A stretch of 64,000 bases of DNA, taken from Neobacillus cucumis. Its GTDB lineage: Bacteria; Bacillota; Bacilli; Bacillales; Cytobacillaceae. The number at the start of each line of letters is the position of its first letter. Position 1 is the stretch's first letter. Of the stretch, positions 47,055 through 59,234 are shown piece by piece. Below the pieces are notes generated by a model that saw nothing but the letters and a program-made list of their open reading frames with translations, made no database searches and was not told where the DNA came from. Made by a program: the position numbers and the translations under genes. The stretch is taken from positions 124,001-188,000 of the forward strand of contig NZ_JAFBEX010000004.1 in assembly GCF_016908975.1 (NCBI RefSeq). Reading direction: 5' to 3'.

Positions 47055-48452
47055 TTAACCGATAGAACCTTCCATCTCAAACTTAATCAGACGGTTCATC
47101 TCAACGGCATATTCCATTGGTAATTCTTTTGTAAATGGCTCGATGAAGCCCATAACGATCATTTCAGTAGCTTCTTGCTCAGAAATACCACGGCTCATTA
47201 GATAGAATAACTGCTCTTCAGAAACCTTTGATACCTTCGCTTCGTGCTCAAGAGAAATGTTGTCGTTTAAGATTTCATTGTATGGAATGGTATCAGATGT
47301 GGATTGATTATCCATAATCAATGTATCACATTCAATATTCGAACGAGCACCATCCGCTTTACGTCCAAAATGAACAACACCACGATAAGTTACCTTACCA
47401 CCATGTTTAGAGATGGATTTAGAAACAATCGTTGAAGAAGTATTCGGAGCTAAATGAATCATTTTCGCTCCAGCATCCTGGTGCTGACCTTTACCGGCAA
47501 TGGCGATCGATAATGTCATACCGCGGGCACCTTCGCCTTTTAAAATAACGGCAGGATATTTCATCGTTAACTTAGAACCAATGTTACCATCAATCCATTC
47601 CATGGTTGCGTTCGCTTCACAAACCGCACGCTTGGTAACTAGGTTATACACATTGTTTGCCCAGTTTTGGATGGTGGTGTAACGGCAGTAAGCATCCTTT
47701 TTAATGATGATTTCAACAACCGCACTGTGTAAAGAGTTAGTTGTATAAACAGGTGCAGTACAACCTTCTACATAATGTACAGAAGAACCTTCATCAACAA
47801 TAATTAACGTACGTTCAAATTGTCCCATGTTCTCAGAGTTGATACGGAAATACGCTTGAAGCGGAGTATCTACCTTAATACCTGGTGGTACATAGATGAA
47901 TGACCCCCCAGACCATACGGCTGAGTTTAATGCTGCAAATTTATTATCCGTTGGCGGGATTACTTTCCCCCAGTGTTCACGGAAAATATCTTCATTTTCT
48001 CTTAAAGCGGAATCGGTATCTTTAAAAACAATACCTAGCTCTTCAAGATCTTCTTTCATGTTATGATAAACAACCTCTGATTCGTACTGTGCAGATACCC
48101 CTGCAAGGTATTTTTGTTCTGCTTCAGGGATCCCAAGCTTATCGAAAGTCGCTTTAATTTCCTCTGGTACTTCATCCCAAGATTTCTCGGATTTTTCAGA
48201 TGGTTTTACATAGTACGTAATTTCATCAAAGCTTAAAGAATTTAAGTCGCCGCCCCATTGTGGCATTGGCATATTGTAAAAATGCTCAAGAGACTTTAAG
48301 CGGAAATCTAACATCCACTGTGGCTCATTCTTCATCTTTGAAATTTCTTCAACAATCTCACGTGTTAAACCACGTTTTGAACGGAATATGGAAACGTCTT
48401 TATCGGCAAAACCATATTTATAATCACCGATTTCCGGCATCTTCTTCGCCAT
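47055..48452 (-). CDS. sufB: Fe-S cluster assembly scaffold SufB
   Basis: A 465-residue SUF scaffold subunit that assembles 4Fe-4S clusters with SufC and SufD. It has the beta-helix core and C-terminal family block [20 protein letters not shown], near residues 424-443, and a conserved Cys in VEGCTAP (near 231). The N-terminus starts [15 protein letters not shown], as in Bacillus. The RBS is AAGGAGG. It is the last gene of the sufCDSUB operon, 77 bp after sufU. Its last 13 codons are duplicated at 37340-37378. Confidence 0.97.
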   Translation of the reverse strand: MAKKMPEIGDYKYGFADKDVSIFRSKRGLTREIVEEISKMKNEPQWMLDFRLKSLEHFYNMPMPQWGGDLNSLSFDEITYYVKPSEKSEKSWDEVPEEIKATFDKLGIPEAEQKYLAGVSAQYESEVVYHNMKEDLEELGIVFKDTDSALRENEDIFREHWGKVIPPTDNKFAALNSAVWSGGSFIYVPPGIKVDTPLQAYFRINSENMGQFERTLIIVDEGSSVHYVEGCTAPVYTTNSLHSAVVEIIIKKDAYCRYTTIQNWANNVYNLVTKRAVCEANATMEWIDGNIGSKLTMKYPAVILKGEGARGMTLSIAIAGKGQHQDAGAKMIHLAPNTSSTIVSKSISKHGGKVTYRGVVHFGRKADGARSNIECDTLIMDNQSTSDTIPYNEILNDNISLEHEAKVSKVSEEQLFYLMSRGISEQEATEMIVMGFIEPFTKELPMEYAVEMNRLIKFEMEGSIG

Positions 48453-48529
48453 CGTCGAGTTCCTCCTTATTAGAAAAGTGAAAGCGCCTTTTCACCCAAA
48501 GGTTAGACGCCTCACTTTCTCAGTTTGTT

Positions 48530-51505
<2,976 letters not shown>

Positions 51506-51526
51506 TGTAATCCTCCTAACACTCTG

Positions 51527-52312
51527 TTACGCTTCTTGCCCAACTGTTTCATCTTCAATGCCAAGCTCTTGTTTGATCCAGTCATATCCTTCTGCTTCTA
51601 AGCGTTGTGCCAGCTCAGCTCCGCCTGATTTAACAATACGGCCTTGCATCATAATATGCACATGGTCAGGAGTGATATAGTTTAAAAGACGTTGATAATG
51701 CGTAATAATTAGACAGCCGAAATCTTCTCCGCGCATTTCATTAACACCCTTAGAAACAACCTTTAGGGCATCGATATCAAGACCAGAGTCAATTTCATCC
51801 AAGATGGCAATTTTTGGTTCAATCATCATTAATTGAAGAATTTCGTTACGTTTTTTCTCACCGCCGGAGAATCCTTCATTTAGATAACGCTGTGCCATAT
51901 CTAAATCCATTTCAAGAAATTCCATTTGCTTATCCATCTTACGGATAAACTTCATAAGAGAGATTTCGTTTCCTTCACCTAAACGACTGTTAATCGCTGA
52001 ACGTAAAAAATCGGCATTTGTTACGCCGTTGATTTCACTTGGATATTGCATTGCTAAGAATAGACCTGCGCGTGCGCGCTCATCTACTTCCATTTCAAGA
52101 ACATCTTGTCCGTCAAGTGTAATAGAACCGCTCGTTACTTCATATTTTGGATGTCCCATGATCGCTGATGATAAGGTTGATTTACCTGTACCATTTGGTC
52201 CCATGATCGCGTGAATTTCTCCGCCCTTTATCTCAAGGTTGACACCTTTTAAAATTTCTTTCCCATCAATTTCTACATGTAAATCTTTGATCGTTAAAGT
52301 AGATCCAGCCAT
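51527..52312 (-). CDS. sufC: Fe-S cluster assembly ATPase SufC
   Basis: A 261-residue ABC-type ATPase that drives cluster assembly. Walker A is GPNGTGKST (about 37-45), the signature is FSGGEKKR (about 149-156), Walker B is AILDEIDSGLDID (about 173-185), and the switch His is in IITHYQ. It opens the operon. The start ATG follows TCGGAGG. Upstream lies a 380-bp gap with the operon promoter. No membrane partner is expected. Confidence 0.97.
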   Translation of the reverse strand: MAGSTLTIKDLHVEIDGKEILKGVNLEIKGGEIHAIMGPNGTGKSTLSSAIMGHPKYEVTSGSITLDGQDVLEMEVDERARAGLFLAMQYPSEINGVTNADFLRSAINSRLGEGNEISLMKFIRKMDKQMEFLEMDLDMAQRYLNEGFSGGEKKRNEILQLMMIEPKIAILDEIDSGLDIDALKVVSKGVNEMRGEDFGCLIITHYQRLLNYITPDHVHIMMQGRIVKSGGAELAQRLEAEGYDWIKQELGIEDETVGQEA

Positions 52313-52370
52313 ATTTATACCTCCGAAAAGAAAGTGTTATTAGCTTGCAAAGCAAGTTGGTTTTGTAACT

Positions 52371-52404
52371 CTTATTCTCATTTTATTCTCATTACAATCT
52401 TATA
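52371..52404 (-). promoter_or_regulatory. suf operon promoter with an 11-bp direct repeat
   Basis: On the minus strand a TATAAG -10 (52399-52404) is followed by two copies of TGAGAATAA (52383-52391 and 52372-52380), spaced 11 bp. The half-site resembles TGAGAAT/TGATAAT elements of Fur-family operators but is arranged as a direct repeat. The rest of the 52313-52645 gap shows only an AACTTGC/GCAAGCT hairpin near 52340. Confidence 0.4.
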
Positions 52405-52645
52405 ACAAATGAAATGTATTAGCAACTCTTAAACAGGAAAAACAAAGGTTGATTTTCATTAAGGTTATGCTAATTGAGAATATAAAAAGGATTTTTAAAA
52501 GAAAATTCTGATAATAACCCCTTATGTAAAATACACTCGAAATAAATCATACCCTATTTTTCGTTTATTTCCAACTGTAATAGACCATAAATACCTTTCT
52601 ATTTTTACCCAATTGACTTCTTTCATGTATAGCAAAAACAAGGAA

Positions 52646-52669
52646 AAGCCAGTGAACATTCACTGACTT
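52646..52669 (-). terminator. Intrinsic terminator of the metNPQ operon
   Basis: AAGCCAGTGAA and TTCACTGACTT pair over 11 bp with one G-T mispair around a CA loop. The minus strand continues TTCCTTGTTTTTGC. Confidence 0.75.
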
Positions 52670-52692
52670 CCCCAATAGGTCTACTATTTAAA

Positions 52693-53526
52693 TTATTGAG
52701 AAACCGGTACTACAGCACCTTTGTATTTCTTGATGATGAAGTCTTGAATTTCTTTAGAGTGAAGAACCTCTACAAGTGTTTTGATTGCTGGCTTGTTTTC
52801 ATCACCTTTGCGGACTGCAATTACGTTCACATATGGGGAATTCTTGTCTTCAAGAGCAATCGCATCTTTCATTGGGTTTAAACCAGCTTCAATTGCATAG
52901 TTTGAGTTAATTAAAACCGCATCACCTTCGCCGTTCTTATAAATCTGTGGTAAAAGTTTTGCTTCATAATTTGCATCAAATACTAATTTCTTTGGATTTT
53001 CAACAACGTCTTTGATTTCTGCTTTTGTCTTATCAATACCAGATTTTAATTTGATTAAACCTTGAGCTTCAAGTAATGAAAGCAAACGACCGTGGTCAGC
53101 AACAGAGTTACTCATAATTAAATGAGCACCTGTTGGAAGATCTTTTAGGTTTTTATATTTCTTTGAATAAACACCAATTGGCTCGATGTGAATCCCGCCA
53201 GCATTGACAAATCCATAACCAAACTCTTTATTTTGTGAGTTTAGGTATGGGATGTGTTGGAAATAGTTTGCGTCTAATTCTTTTGACGCCAATGCTTTGT
53301 TCGGAAGGATATAGTCAGTAAATGTTTTAATTTCTAAATCAATTCCTTTTTTCTTAAGGATTGGTTTTGCTTGTTCTAAGATTTCTGCGTGTGGAACTGT
53401 TGAAGCTCCGACAACCAATTTCGTTGTCTTGCTGTCAGTACTTTCTGACTTGTCAGTCGACTTACCGCAAGCAGCTAGTGCTAGCACAAGTGCCGCTGAT
53501 AAAATTAATGTTAACCATTTTTTCAT
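52693..53526 (-). CDS. metQ: Methionine-binding lipoprotein MetQ
   Basis: A 277-residue lipoprotein that captures methionine outside the membrane. The signal MKKWLTLILSAALVLALAAC gives lipobox LAAC (Cys20). The NlpA/MetQ domain contains KLVVGASTVPHAEILEQAKP, YFQHIPYLN (about 89-97) and VNVIAVRKGDENK. It is the third gene of the operon, 14 bp after metP. The RBS is AAAAGGAG. Confidence 0.96.
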   Translation of the reverse strand: MKKWLTLILSAALVLALAACGKSTDKSESTDSKTTKLVVGASTVPHAEILEQAKPILKKKGIDLEIKTFTDYILPNKALASKELDANYFQHIPYLNSQNKEFGYGFVNAGGIHIEPIGVYSKKYKNLKDLPTGAHLIMSNSVADHGRLLSLLEAQGLIKLKSGIDKTKAEIKDVVENPKKLVFDANYEAKLLPQIYKNGEGDAVLINSNYAIEAGLNPMKDAIALEDKNSPYVNVIAVRKGDENKPAIKTLVEVLHSKEIQDFIIKKYKGAVVPVSQ

Positions 53527-53540
53527 GTTGACCTCTCCTT

Positions 53541-54209
53541 TTATCTTTTATCTAATTTTGAAGTGATAAAATCACCGATAAACTGAATAACAAAAACAAT
53601 AAGTAAAATAATTACAGTCGCAATCAAGGTCACATCGTTCTGGTTTCGTTGGAACCCATAGTTATAAGCAAGGTTCCCTAGACCACCTGCACCAATTGCA
53701 CCTGCCATCGCGGTATAACTAACAGTGGCAATTGCGGTAACCGTAATCCCTGAAATTAAAGCAGGCATCGATTCAGGCAGTAACACCTTCCAGATGATGG
53801 TCCATGTGGTTGCACCCATGCTTCTTGCTGCTTCAATAACCCCTTTGTCAATTTCCCTTAGACCAATTTCCACCAATCTTGCATAAAACGGGGAGGCTCC
53901 AATTATGAGGGAAGGTAATGCTGCATTCTCACCAATCATCGAACCTACTAATAACGTGGTGAGGGGAATTAATAGGACTATCAGTATAATAAATGGAATT
54001 GAACGAAAAACATTGACTACCGCACTAATGACGGCATTGATCGGCTTATTTTCCCAAAGGTTCCCCTTGGAAGTTAGAAATAGGATTAATCCCAGCAAGG
54101 TACCCAGAATAAAGACTGCTACCACTGAAATACCTGTCATATATAGAGTATTTTTGGTTTCTTCCCACATAATTAACCAGTCAACATTTGGCAGATATTG
54201 TTTAATCAT
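53541..54209 (-). CDS. metP: Methionine ABC transporter permease MetP (MetI)
   Basis: A 222-residue permease with five predicted helices. The family loop EIDKGVIEAARSMGATTWTI IWKVLLPE (about 133-160) contacts MetN. The ending GDFITSKLDKR is hydrophilic and cytosolic. It starts 8 bp inside metN, so the two are translationally coupled. The RBS is GGAGGTGG. Confidence 0.95.
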   Translation of the reverse strand: MIKQYLPNVDWLIMWEETKNTLYMTGISVVAVFILGTLLGLILFLTSKGNLWENKPINAVISAVVNVFRSIPFIILIVLLIPLTTLLVGSMIGENAALPSLIIGASPFYARLVEIGLREIDKGVIEAARSMGATTWTIIWKVLLPESMPALISGITVTAIATVSYTAMAGAIGAGGLGNLAYNYGFQRNQNDVTLIATVIILLIVFVIQFIGDFITSKLDKR

Positions 54210-55227
54210 TTGTAACCACCTCCACTCCTACAGCTTGAGAGCGAATGAAATCAACGGCTTCGTTAACTTCTTTTTCGTCCCCATCAATATGAATGAACAG
54301 GGTTCCATAGGATCCATTTTGCGTTTGCGCTATTTTCCCTTGTAAAATATTGACGGTCACTTGATGATGACGAATTAAATTCGTAATGACTGGCTGTTCC
54401 GCAGATTCACCAATAAAGGTTAATTGGACAATTTGACCTGACTGATACTGTTCGAGCAAATGGTCAACCGTTTCCTTTGTATCTTCTTCTTCAGAAACTT
54501 GTTGAACGAATCTCTTTGTAATCGGCTGCTGTGGATTTTTAAATACATCAAGCACGCTGCCAAGTTCAACGACCCTTCCACCTTCCATCACAGCGACGCG
54601 GTGACAGATTTTGCGAATCACGTGCATTTCATGCGTAATTAAAACAATCGTTAGACCCAGGCGCTTATTGATGTCGACCAATAAATCCAGGATCGAATCA
54701 GTAGTTTGTGGGTCAAGTGCCGATGTGGCTTCATCACATAATAATACTTTCGGATTATTCGCAAGAGCCCTTGCAATACCAACCCGTTGCTTTTGTCCGC
54801 CGCTCAATTCTGATGGATAGGCATTTTCCCTGCCTTCTAAACCAACGAGTTTAATTAGCTCTTGTACTCGTTTCTTTCGCTCCGCTCCATTGACACCAGC
54901 AATTTCTAGCGGGAAAGCGATATTTTGACTGACGGTTCTCGACCACAGCAAGTTAAAATGCTGGAATATCATGCTGATTTCTTGACGGGCTTTTCGAAGT
55001 TCAGCACCTTTAATTTTGGATATTACGCGACCAGCAACTGTTACACTTCCTTCTGTTGGAAGTTCTAATCCATTTAACATGCGGATTAATGTACTTTTTC
55101 CGGCACCACTATAACCAATTACACCGAATATTTCTCCCTCTTGAATTTCAAGGTTTACATCATCCACTGCCTTCAATGCACCTTTTTTACTCGGGAAGAT
55201 TTTCCGAACATTCTGTATTGAAATCAT
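54202..55227 (-). CDS. metN: Methionine ABC transporter ATPase MetN
   Basis: A 341-residue ATPase. Walker A is GYSGAGKST (about 38-46), the signature is LSGGQKQR (about 140-147) and Walker B is VLLCDEATSALD. A C-terminal NIL domain (about 265-340; QPVITNLIRHHQVTVNILQG) senses methionine for trans-inhibition. It is the first gene of the operon and is preceded by an S-box riboswitch. The RBS is GTAGGTG. Confidence 0.96.
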   Translation of the reverse strand: MISIQNVRKIFPSKKGALKAVDDVNLEIQEGEIFGVIGYSGAGKSTLIRMLNGLELPTEGSVTVAGRVISKIKGAELRKARQEISMIFQHFNLLWSRTVSQNIAFPLEIAGVNGAERKKRVQELIKLVGLEGRENAYPSELSGGQKQRVGIARALANNPKVLLCDEATSALDPQTTDSILDLLVDINKRLGLTIVLITHEMHVIRKICHRVAVMEGGRVVELGSVLDVFKNPQQPITKRFVQQVSEEEDTKETVDHLLEQYQSGQIVQLTFIGESAEQPVITNLIRHHQVTVNILQGKIAQTQNGSYGTLFIHIDGDEKEVNEAVDFIRSQAVGVEVVTND

Positions 55228-55304
55228 GACATCACCTACTTTTTTGCATTAGTTGAATATAGGTTTAACTGTATGTATTAAAAGGATTCTATTATTTCAG
55301 AAAA

Positions 55305-55462
55305 ATAAAAATACCTTTCTACACATGGCAGAAAGGTATTATAAAACGAACCTTTCTCCCATCTCCCAAAGCAAACGCTTTGTGTGAATTGGCACCATTT
55401 CAATTGAATTGACGGTTGCCGGGCTTCATCGGGCACATCCCTCCACCTCTCTTGATAAGAGT
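55305..55462 (-). promoter_or_regulatory. SAM-I (S-box) riboswitch upstream of metNPQ
   Basis: On the minus strand the aptamer begins CTCTTATCAAGAGAGGTGGA and includes the signature GATGAAGCCCGGCAACC. P1 pairing partner GAGAAAGG-type sequence lies near 55360. It is followed by a terminator stem AATACCTTTCT / AGAAAGGTATT (55308-55340) with a T tract. An alternative antiterminator could use the same AGAAAGGT bases. When SAM is high, the met genes should be switched off. Confidence 0.93.
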
Positions 55463-55617
55463 ATACAGCTACTATATTCATTTTTTGAAAAATTATATTA
55501 TTTAAATAAATTTATTATTTCAACAAAAGTTATCGTATCACGGATAAAATAGGGTGTCAACGATTTTTTCTGTACTTGTAGATTACTAGAGTTTTAATTC
55601 CGAGTCAAGCCCTTGGA

Positions 55618-55965
55618 TTAAATAACTTTAGCAAGATTCTTATGTGCTTTTGTTAAAAAGAATATTGATTCAAGCAACAATGTCGTTCTTAATGAGGCAG
55701 ATACGGTAAGATGCCCTTTGTGTTCGAGTACCCGTAAGCGTTCGGTGCCTTCAAAAAGCTGCATCATCGCAGTCCAATCCCCTTTGATTTCGTACCATAT
55801 TGAATCTTGATTGTTGAGTAAGGACATTTTGCCGTTTTGGATTTCAATTATGGCGGATTCCAAACCACAACTAAATTTGACTTTTATGTCTGCATGTTTA
55901 ATTAAGCCGAGAACATGGGCCTGTAATGTGAAAGTTTCAATGAATTTTTCTGCCAATTCTTTCAT
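55618..55965 (-). CDS. yusD: YusD-like protein, possible SCP2 sterol-binding fold
   Basis: A 115-residue cytosolic protein in the position of B. subtilis yusD, between met and yusE genes. The pattern is an alpha-beta module, with WYEIKGDWTAMMQLFEGTER (about 60-79) and LRTTLLLESIFFL, reminiscent of SCP2-like domains, but this is tentative. I start at ATG 55965, because GGAG lies 10 nt upstream; an in-frame GTG three codons earlier lies within the RBS. Its function is unknown. Confidence 0.7.
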   Translation of the reverse strand: MKELAEKFIETFTLQAHVLGLIKHADIKVKFSCGLESAIIEIQNGKMSLLNNQDSIWYEIKGDWTAMMQLFEGTERLRVLEHKGHLTVSASLRTTLLLESIFFLTKAHKNLAKVI

Positions 55966-56171
55966 ATTAATCACTCCGGTCTTTGGGCGTATTAGCTAAC
56001 TAATTCATCATGTTAGCCGGGATTCCTTTGATAATCGGTCGACAATTCCCTGAGAAATATGTCGGTTCTTTTAGAAGATTGTGGAGCTGCTTCGAATTGT
56101 TAGAAATTTTTCAATTATTGGTCGGGAAATTTTTTATAAAATGAAGATAGGTTGAAGAAAGGATGTGGCAT

Positions 56172-57065
56172 ATGATTTTTAAAGAACGAACTGAGTCACT
56201 GGAATTAAAACTATTAAGGTCATTAGATGTGCGTGCAGATTTAATAGAAACTGATAAGCAGCGTTTTCATAATCTGGCAAAAGGTTATGAAGGGGAAGTG
56301 ATGTTTGATTCGTTGACAGAAACACTTAAATGTGACGATTTGTTCCTAGATTTGAATGGCAATAAGTTTCAAATTGATACATTGATGATCACTCAAGATC
56401 TACTTTATTTGTTCGAAGTGAAAAATTTTGAAGGAGATTTTTATTATGAGAATGGCATTTTTCGCTCGCTTGCCTCGAAAAAGGAAATTAAGAATCCTCT
56501 ATTACAATTGGAACGGTGTCAATCTCTGTTGCGGCAGCTATTCCAAAGTCTTGGTGTTCGCGTGACGATTGAAGGTTTTGTTATTTTTATTAACCCCAGA
56601 TTTCACCTTTATCAATCCCCCTTGAATAAACCCATTATTTATCCTAATCAGCTTCCTGATTTTATGAAGAAATTAAATAGGAAATCATCCACTTTAACCG
56701 GACGCCATAAGGGGCTTGCTGAACAATTGGTATCCATGCATCGAATTGAATCTCCTTATGAAAAGTATACTAGGTATACGATTGATAAGGTAAAGAAGGG
56801 GTTTATTTGTGGTGTTTGCGGCTCCTTTCATGTTTCGTTTTGTGGTAGACATTTACAATGTGAGGTGTGCGGTCATCTTGAGGGGCTTGATGCTGCGGTG
56901 TTAAGGATGGTGGAGGAGATTAGGTTGCTTTATCCAAATGAGAAGATTACGACTAATTTGGTGTATGAGTGGTGTGAGGTAATTGATTCGAAGAAGACAA
57001 TAAGGAGAGTTTTAAAACAAAACTTGAATTGTACAGGAAAGACCAAGGGGCTAATTTTTGAATAA
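56172..57065 (+). CDS. NERD domain-containing nuclease-like protein with zinc ribbon
   Basis: A 297-residue protein. The N-terminal NERD domain (about 35-150) carries GYEGEVMFD and FEVKNFEGDFY, the Asp/Glu-Lys pattern of a PD-(D/E)XK-related fold, with a QIDTLM strand between. A C-terminal zinc ribbon (CGVC near 217 and CEVC near 235) follows. It may cut or bind nucleic acid. I start at ATG 56172, with AAAGGATG 8 nt upstream. It stands alone and is followed by the 51-bp repeat array. Confidence 0.85.
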   Translation: MIFKERTESLELKLLRSLDVRADLIETDKQRFHNLAKGYEGEVMFDSLTETLKCDDLFLDLNGNKFQIDTLMITQDLLYLFEVKNFEGDFYYENGIFRSLASKKEIKNPLLQLERCQSLLRQLFQSLGVRVTIEGFVIFINPRFHLYQSPLNKPIIYPNQLPDFMKKLNRKSSTLTGRHKGLAEQLVSMHRIESPYEKYTRYTIDKVKKGFICGVCGSFHVSFCGRHLQCEVCGHLEGLDAAVLRMVEEIRLLYPNEKITTNLVYEWCEVIDSKKTIRRVLKQNLNCTGKTKGLIFE

Positions 57066-57129
57066 CATGGTTTTAGGGTCATTTTGGTTTGGAACCAAGG
57101 TGGCTCTCATTTTTTTGTTAAAACCTATT

Positions 57130-57620
57130 CTAATTTTATTTTGACCGTTATGACTCTTTTTTTCCTAAAACGGGCATTATATATTTTTATTTTGACCGCT
57201 CCTGCTTTCTTTCTCCTGAAACGGGCATTATACTTTTTTATTTTGACCGCTCTGGGCTCTTTTTTCCCGAAACAGGCATTATACTTTTTTATTTTGACCG
57301 CTCTGGGCTCTTTTTTTCCGAAACAGGCATTATACTTTTTCATTTTGACCGCTCTGGGCTCTTTTTCCCCGAAACAGGCATTATACTTTTTTATTTTGAC
57401 CGCTTCCGGGTTCTTATTTCTCAAAACAGGCATTATACTTTTTTATTTGACCGCTTCCGGGTTCTTATTTCTCAAAACAGGCATTATACTTTTTTATTTT
57501 GACCGCTTCCGGGTTCTTATTTCCAAAACAGGCATTATACTTTTTTATTTTGACAGTTACAGTTCTCTTTCTCCTGAAACGAGCAATATTTACCTTTATT
57601 TTAACCAGTCTGGCTATTTT
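57130..57620. repeat. Tandem array of about ten 51-bp units
   Basis: The motif TTTTGACCG recurs with its G at 57143, 57194, 57245, 57296, 57347, 57398, 57449, 57501, 57552 and a degenerate copy at 57603: nine steps of 51 bp, one of 52. A typical unit reads ACAGGCATTATACTTTTTTA, TTTTGACCGCTCTGGGCTC, then TTTTTTCCCGAA. The central units are nearly identical and the ends are diverged. Because 51 is a multiple of three, frames stay open on both strands and give repetitive hypothetical proteins (such as ALYFFILTALGSFFPKQ), which I regard as artefacts. It is not a CRISPR array, since there are no unique spacers. Confidence 0.9.
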
Positions 57621-57640
57621 TTAAATTCCCACAAAAAAAA

Positions 57641-57662
57641 CAGATGCGCCTCAACGCATCTG
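57641..57662 (-). terminator. Intrinsic terminator of yusF-yusE
   Basis: CAGATGCG and CGCATCTG form a perfect 8-bp stem with a six-base loop. The preceding A run gives eight T residues on the minus strand. Confidence 0.85.
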
Positions 57663-57663
57663 C

Positions 57664-57972
57664 TCATCCAAGATAAGATTTAATTTTATCAAGCAAAAAC
57701 GGGACCGAATGAAACGCATAAATGGCCTCCTGAACCTCGCCGTTACGAATAATTAACAGGAAAGGTACACTTTCCACCGCAAAATTCTTAGCCAAATCCG
57801 GATAAAAATTCAGGTTCATTTTCCCTGTTTCAACCTCTACTAGTTCCTCAACAATCTGCAGCATTCTCGATGCAACCTGACAGGTACCACATAGAGGAGT
57901 ATAAAAATATAACAAACCAATTTCCTTACGATCAAGGAAATCAGCCAGATCAGTTCGATTCCATTCATTCAT
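57664..57972 (-). CDS. yusE: Thioredoxin-family protein YusE
   Basis: A 102-residue thioredoxin-like protein with redox motif CGTC (Cys28, Cys31) after YFYTPL and the cis-Pro segment VESVPFLL (about 66-73). The rest fits a short thioredoxin fold; it is slightly shorter than typical TrxA. It lies 6 bp after yusF, so the two are cotranscribed. The RBS is weak (GAAATGAG), possibly with translational coupling. Confidence 0.9.
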   Translation of the reverse strand: MNEWNRTDLADFLDRKEIGLLYFYTPLCGTCQVASRMLQIVEELVEVETGKMNLNFYPDLAKNFAVESVPFLLIIRNGEVQEAIYAFHSVPFLLDKIKSYLG

Positions 57973-57978
57973 TACACA

Positions 57979-58335
57979 TTAACTCATTTCTAAATACTCG
58001 GCATGGACATCAATGTTGGCCCCTAACAGAACCGTTGCCAGGTGGTGGTCGGGCGCAGTCGCAACCTCTCGATACATCCGATCAATATATAAGTGCTCGG
58101 CCTGAGGAAATTCACGTTTAAATTGTTTTCGAAGCTTCTCACCTGAATCATCTGCATCCACCAGGATATATACATCCTTATCCTCAAGAAAATCAATTAA
58201 TTCCTCTAGCTTCGAATGACTAATCGTTCCATTTGTACAAATGATCTCCACAGGTTCCTTCACTATACTCTTAACCTTCATTTTATCGGATTTACCTTCG
58301 ACAATAAGAACTTTGTCAACATACGTATCATTCAT
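57979..58335 (-). CDS. yusF: Toprim-domain protein YusF
   Basis: A 118-residue small Toprim protein. The conserved Glu13 is in LIVEGKSD and the DxD is Asp60 and Asp62 (LVDADDSG), the metal-binding core of topoisomerase-primase folds and RNase M5-like nucleases. Its activity is not proven, but nucleic-acid cleavage is plausible. The start follows CAGGTGATGG. Confidence 0.9.
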   Translation of the reverse strand: MNDTYVDKVLIVEGKSDKMKVKSIVKEPVEIICTNGTISHSKLEELIDFLEDKDVYILVDADDSGEKLRKQFKREFPQAEHLYIDRMYREVATAPDHHLATVLLGANIDVHAEYLEMS

Positions 58336-58464
58336 ATCCCATCACCTGTAATATAAAGTTGTTTATGTTAACATATTCTAAAATATTGATTTAGTGAACT
58401 TCTTGTTAGTAAATTAACTATATCATGTTTGTCCACTTAGAAATAGGTTTTTGCTCGAAAAATA

Positions 58465-58704
58465 TTAACACCATCCACCATCATCACAATCGGTATATTT
58501 AGCATTCGGCTGTTCAGAAACGGTCACATTCTGATAGATTTTTTGTTGTTCTGCCTCGAAATGATGATCCAATTCGACTTGCATCTGATCAGAAAGTTTT
58601 ATTTTTCCAATCGATGTATTTTCAAGGAAGAGTTCGATTTGACCATTTTTTAACTTGCCAACCACACGATCTGTTACATCAATCTTTTGCTGTTTTAACG
58701 TCAT
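58465..58704 (-). CDS. yusG: YusG family protein (DUF2553)
   Basis: A 79-residue protein beginning MTLKQQKIDVTDRVVGKLKN and ending with a Cys-containing tail (TDCDDGGWC). I start at ATG 58704, with GAGGGTGG 5 nt upstream; the preceding frame lacks an RBS. The pattern matches YusG in length and position. Function unknown; the terminal Cys pair could bind metal. Confidence 0.85.
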   Translation of the reverse strand: MTLKQQKIDVTDRVVGKLKNGQIELFLENTSIGKIKLSDQMQVELDHHFEAEQQKIYQNVTVSEQPNAKYTDCDDGGWC

Positions 58705-58781
58705 TACATCCACCCTCTTCAATTTGTTTAGCATTAGTCTTCCCAGACAGGGCTCAGAAAAAGAGTGGAAATATAAGTGAA

Positions 58782-58806
58782 AAAGCACCCATAATCTAGG
58801 TGCTTT
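58782..58806 (-). terminator. Intrinsic terminator of gcvH
   Basis: AAAGCACC and GGTGCTTT pair perfectly, with a nine-base loop. The minus strand continues with TTCAC. It lies directly after the gcvH stop. Confidence 0.75.
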
Positions 58807-58816
58807 ACACAACAAA

Positions 58817-59200
58817 TTAGTCTTCTTTTATCATTTCATCGTATTGTTCAGACGTCATTAAGTTATCAACTTCACTTAAATTAGAAGGCTCAATGACAAT
58901 CATCCATGCTTTTTCATATGGTGACTCGTTGACAAACTCAGGGCTGTCACTTAATTCTTCGTTGATTTCTACTACTTTACCGCTTACTGGTGCATATAGT
59001 TCTGATACGGTTTTTACAGATTCAACACTGCCAAATGGTTCGTTAGCAGTTACTTCTGCGCCTACTTCTGGAAGTTCAACGAAAACAATATCGCCTAGTT
59101 CATGCTGGGCAAATTTAGTAATCCCGACGCGGACTTTTTCGCCTTCTACCTTCACCCATTCATGTTCTTCAGAATAACGTAAATCTTTTGGTGTACTCAT
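58817..59200 (-). CDS. gcvH: Glycine cleavage system H protein
   Basis: A 127-residue lipoyl carrier. The lipoylated Lys63 is in [11 protein letters not shown]. It begins [20 protein letters not shown]; the start ATG 59200 has GGAGGG 9 nt upstream, and an earlier Met overlaps the RBS. In Bacillus GcvH is the first octanoylated and lipoylated protein and hands lipoate on through LipL, so it matters beyond glycine cleavage. LipA at 3.8 kb acts on it. It is 34 bp downstream of yusI. Confidence 0.97.
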   Translation of the reverse strand: MSTPKDLRYSEEHEWVKVEGEKVRVGITKFAQHELGDIVFVELPEVGAEVTANEPFGSVESVKTVSELYAPVSGKVVEINEELSDSPEFVNESPYEKAWMIVIEPSNLSEVDNLMTSEQYDEMIKED

Positions 59201-59234
59201 TTGAAACATCCCTCCAATTTGCATAAATTAGAAG

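Noticed and set aside
57130..57620. Possible CRISPR array
   Set aside because: The repeats are contiguous with no unique spacers, are longer than typical repeats, and no cas genes are in the window.
57084..57683. Long open frame (199 codons) with repeated hydrophobic motif, and its minus-strand counterpart rich in Lys and Phe
   Set aside because: Both are generated by the 51-bp tandem array, whose length is a multiple of three. There is no RBS, the repeated unit drifts without codon-type bias, and one spacing of 52 bp shifts the frame.
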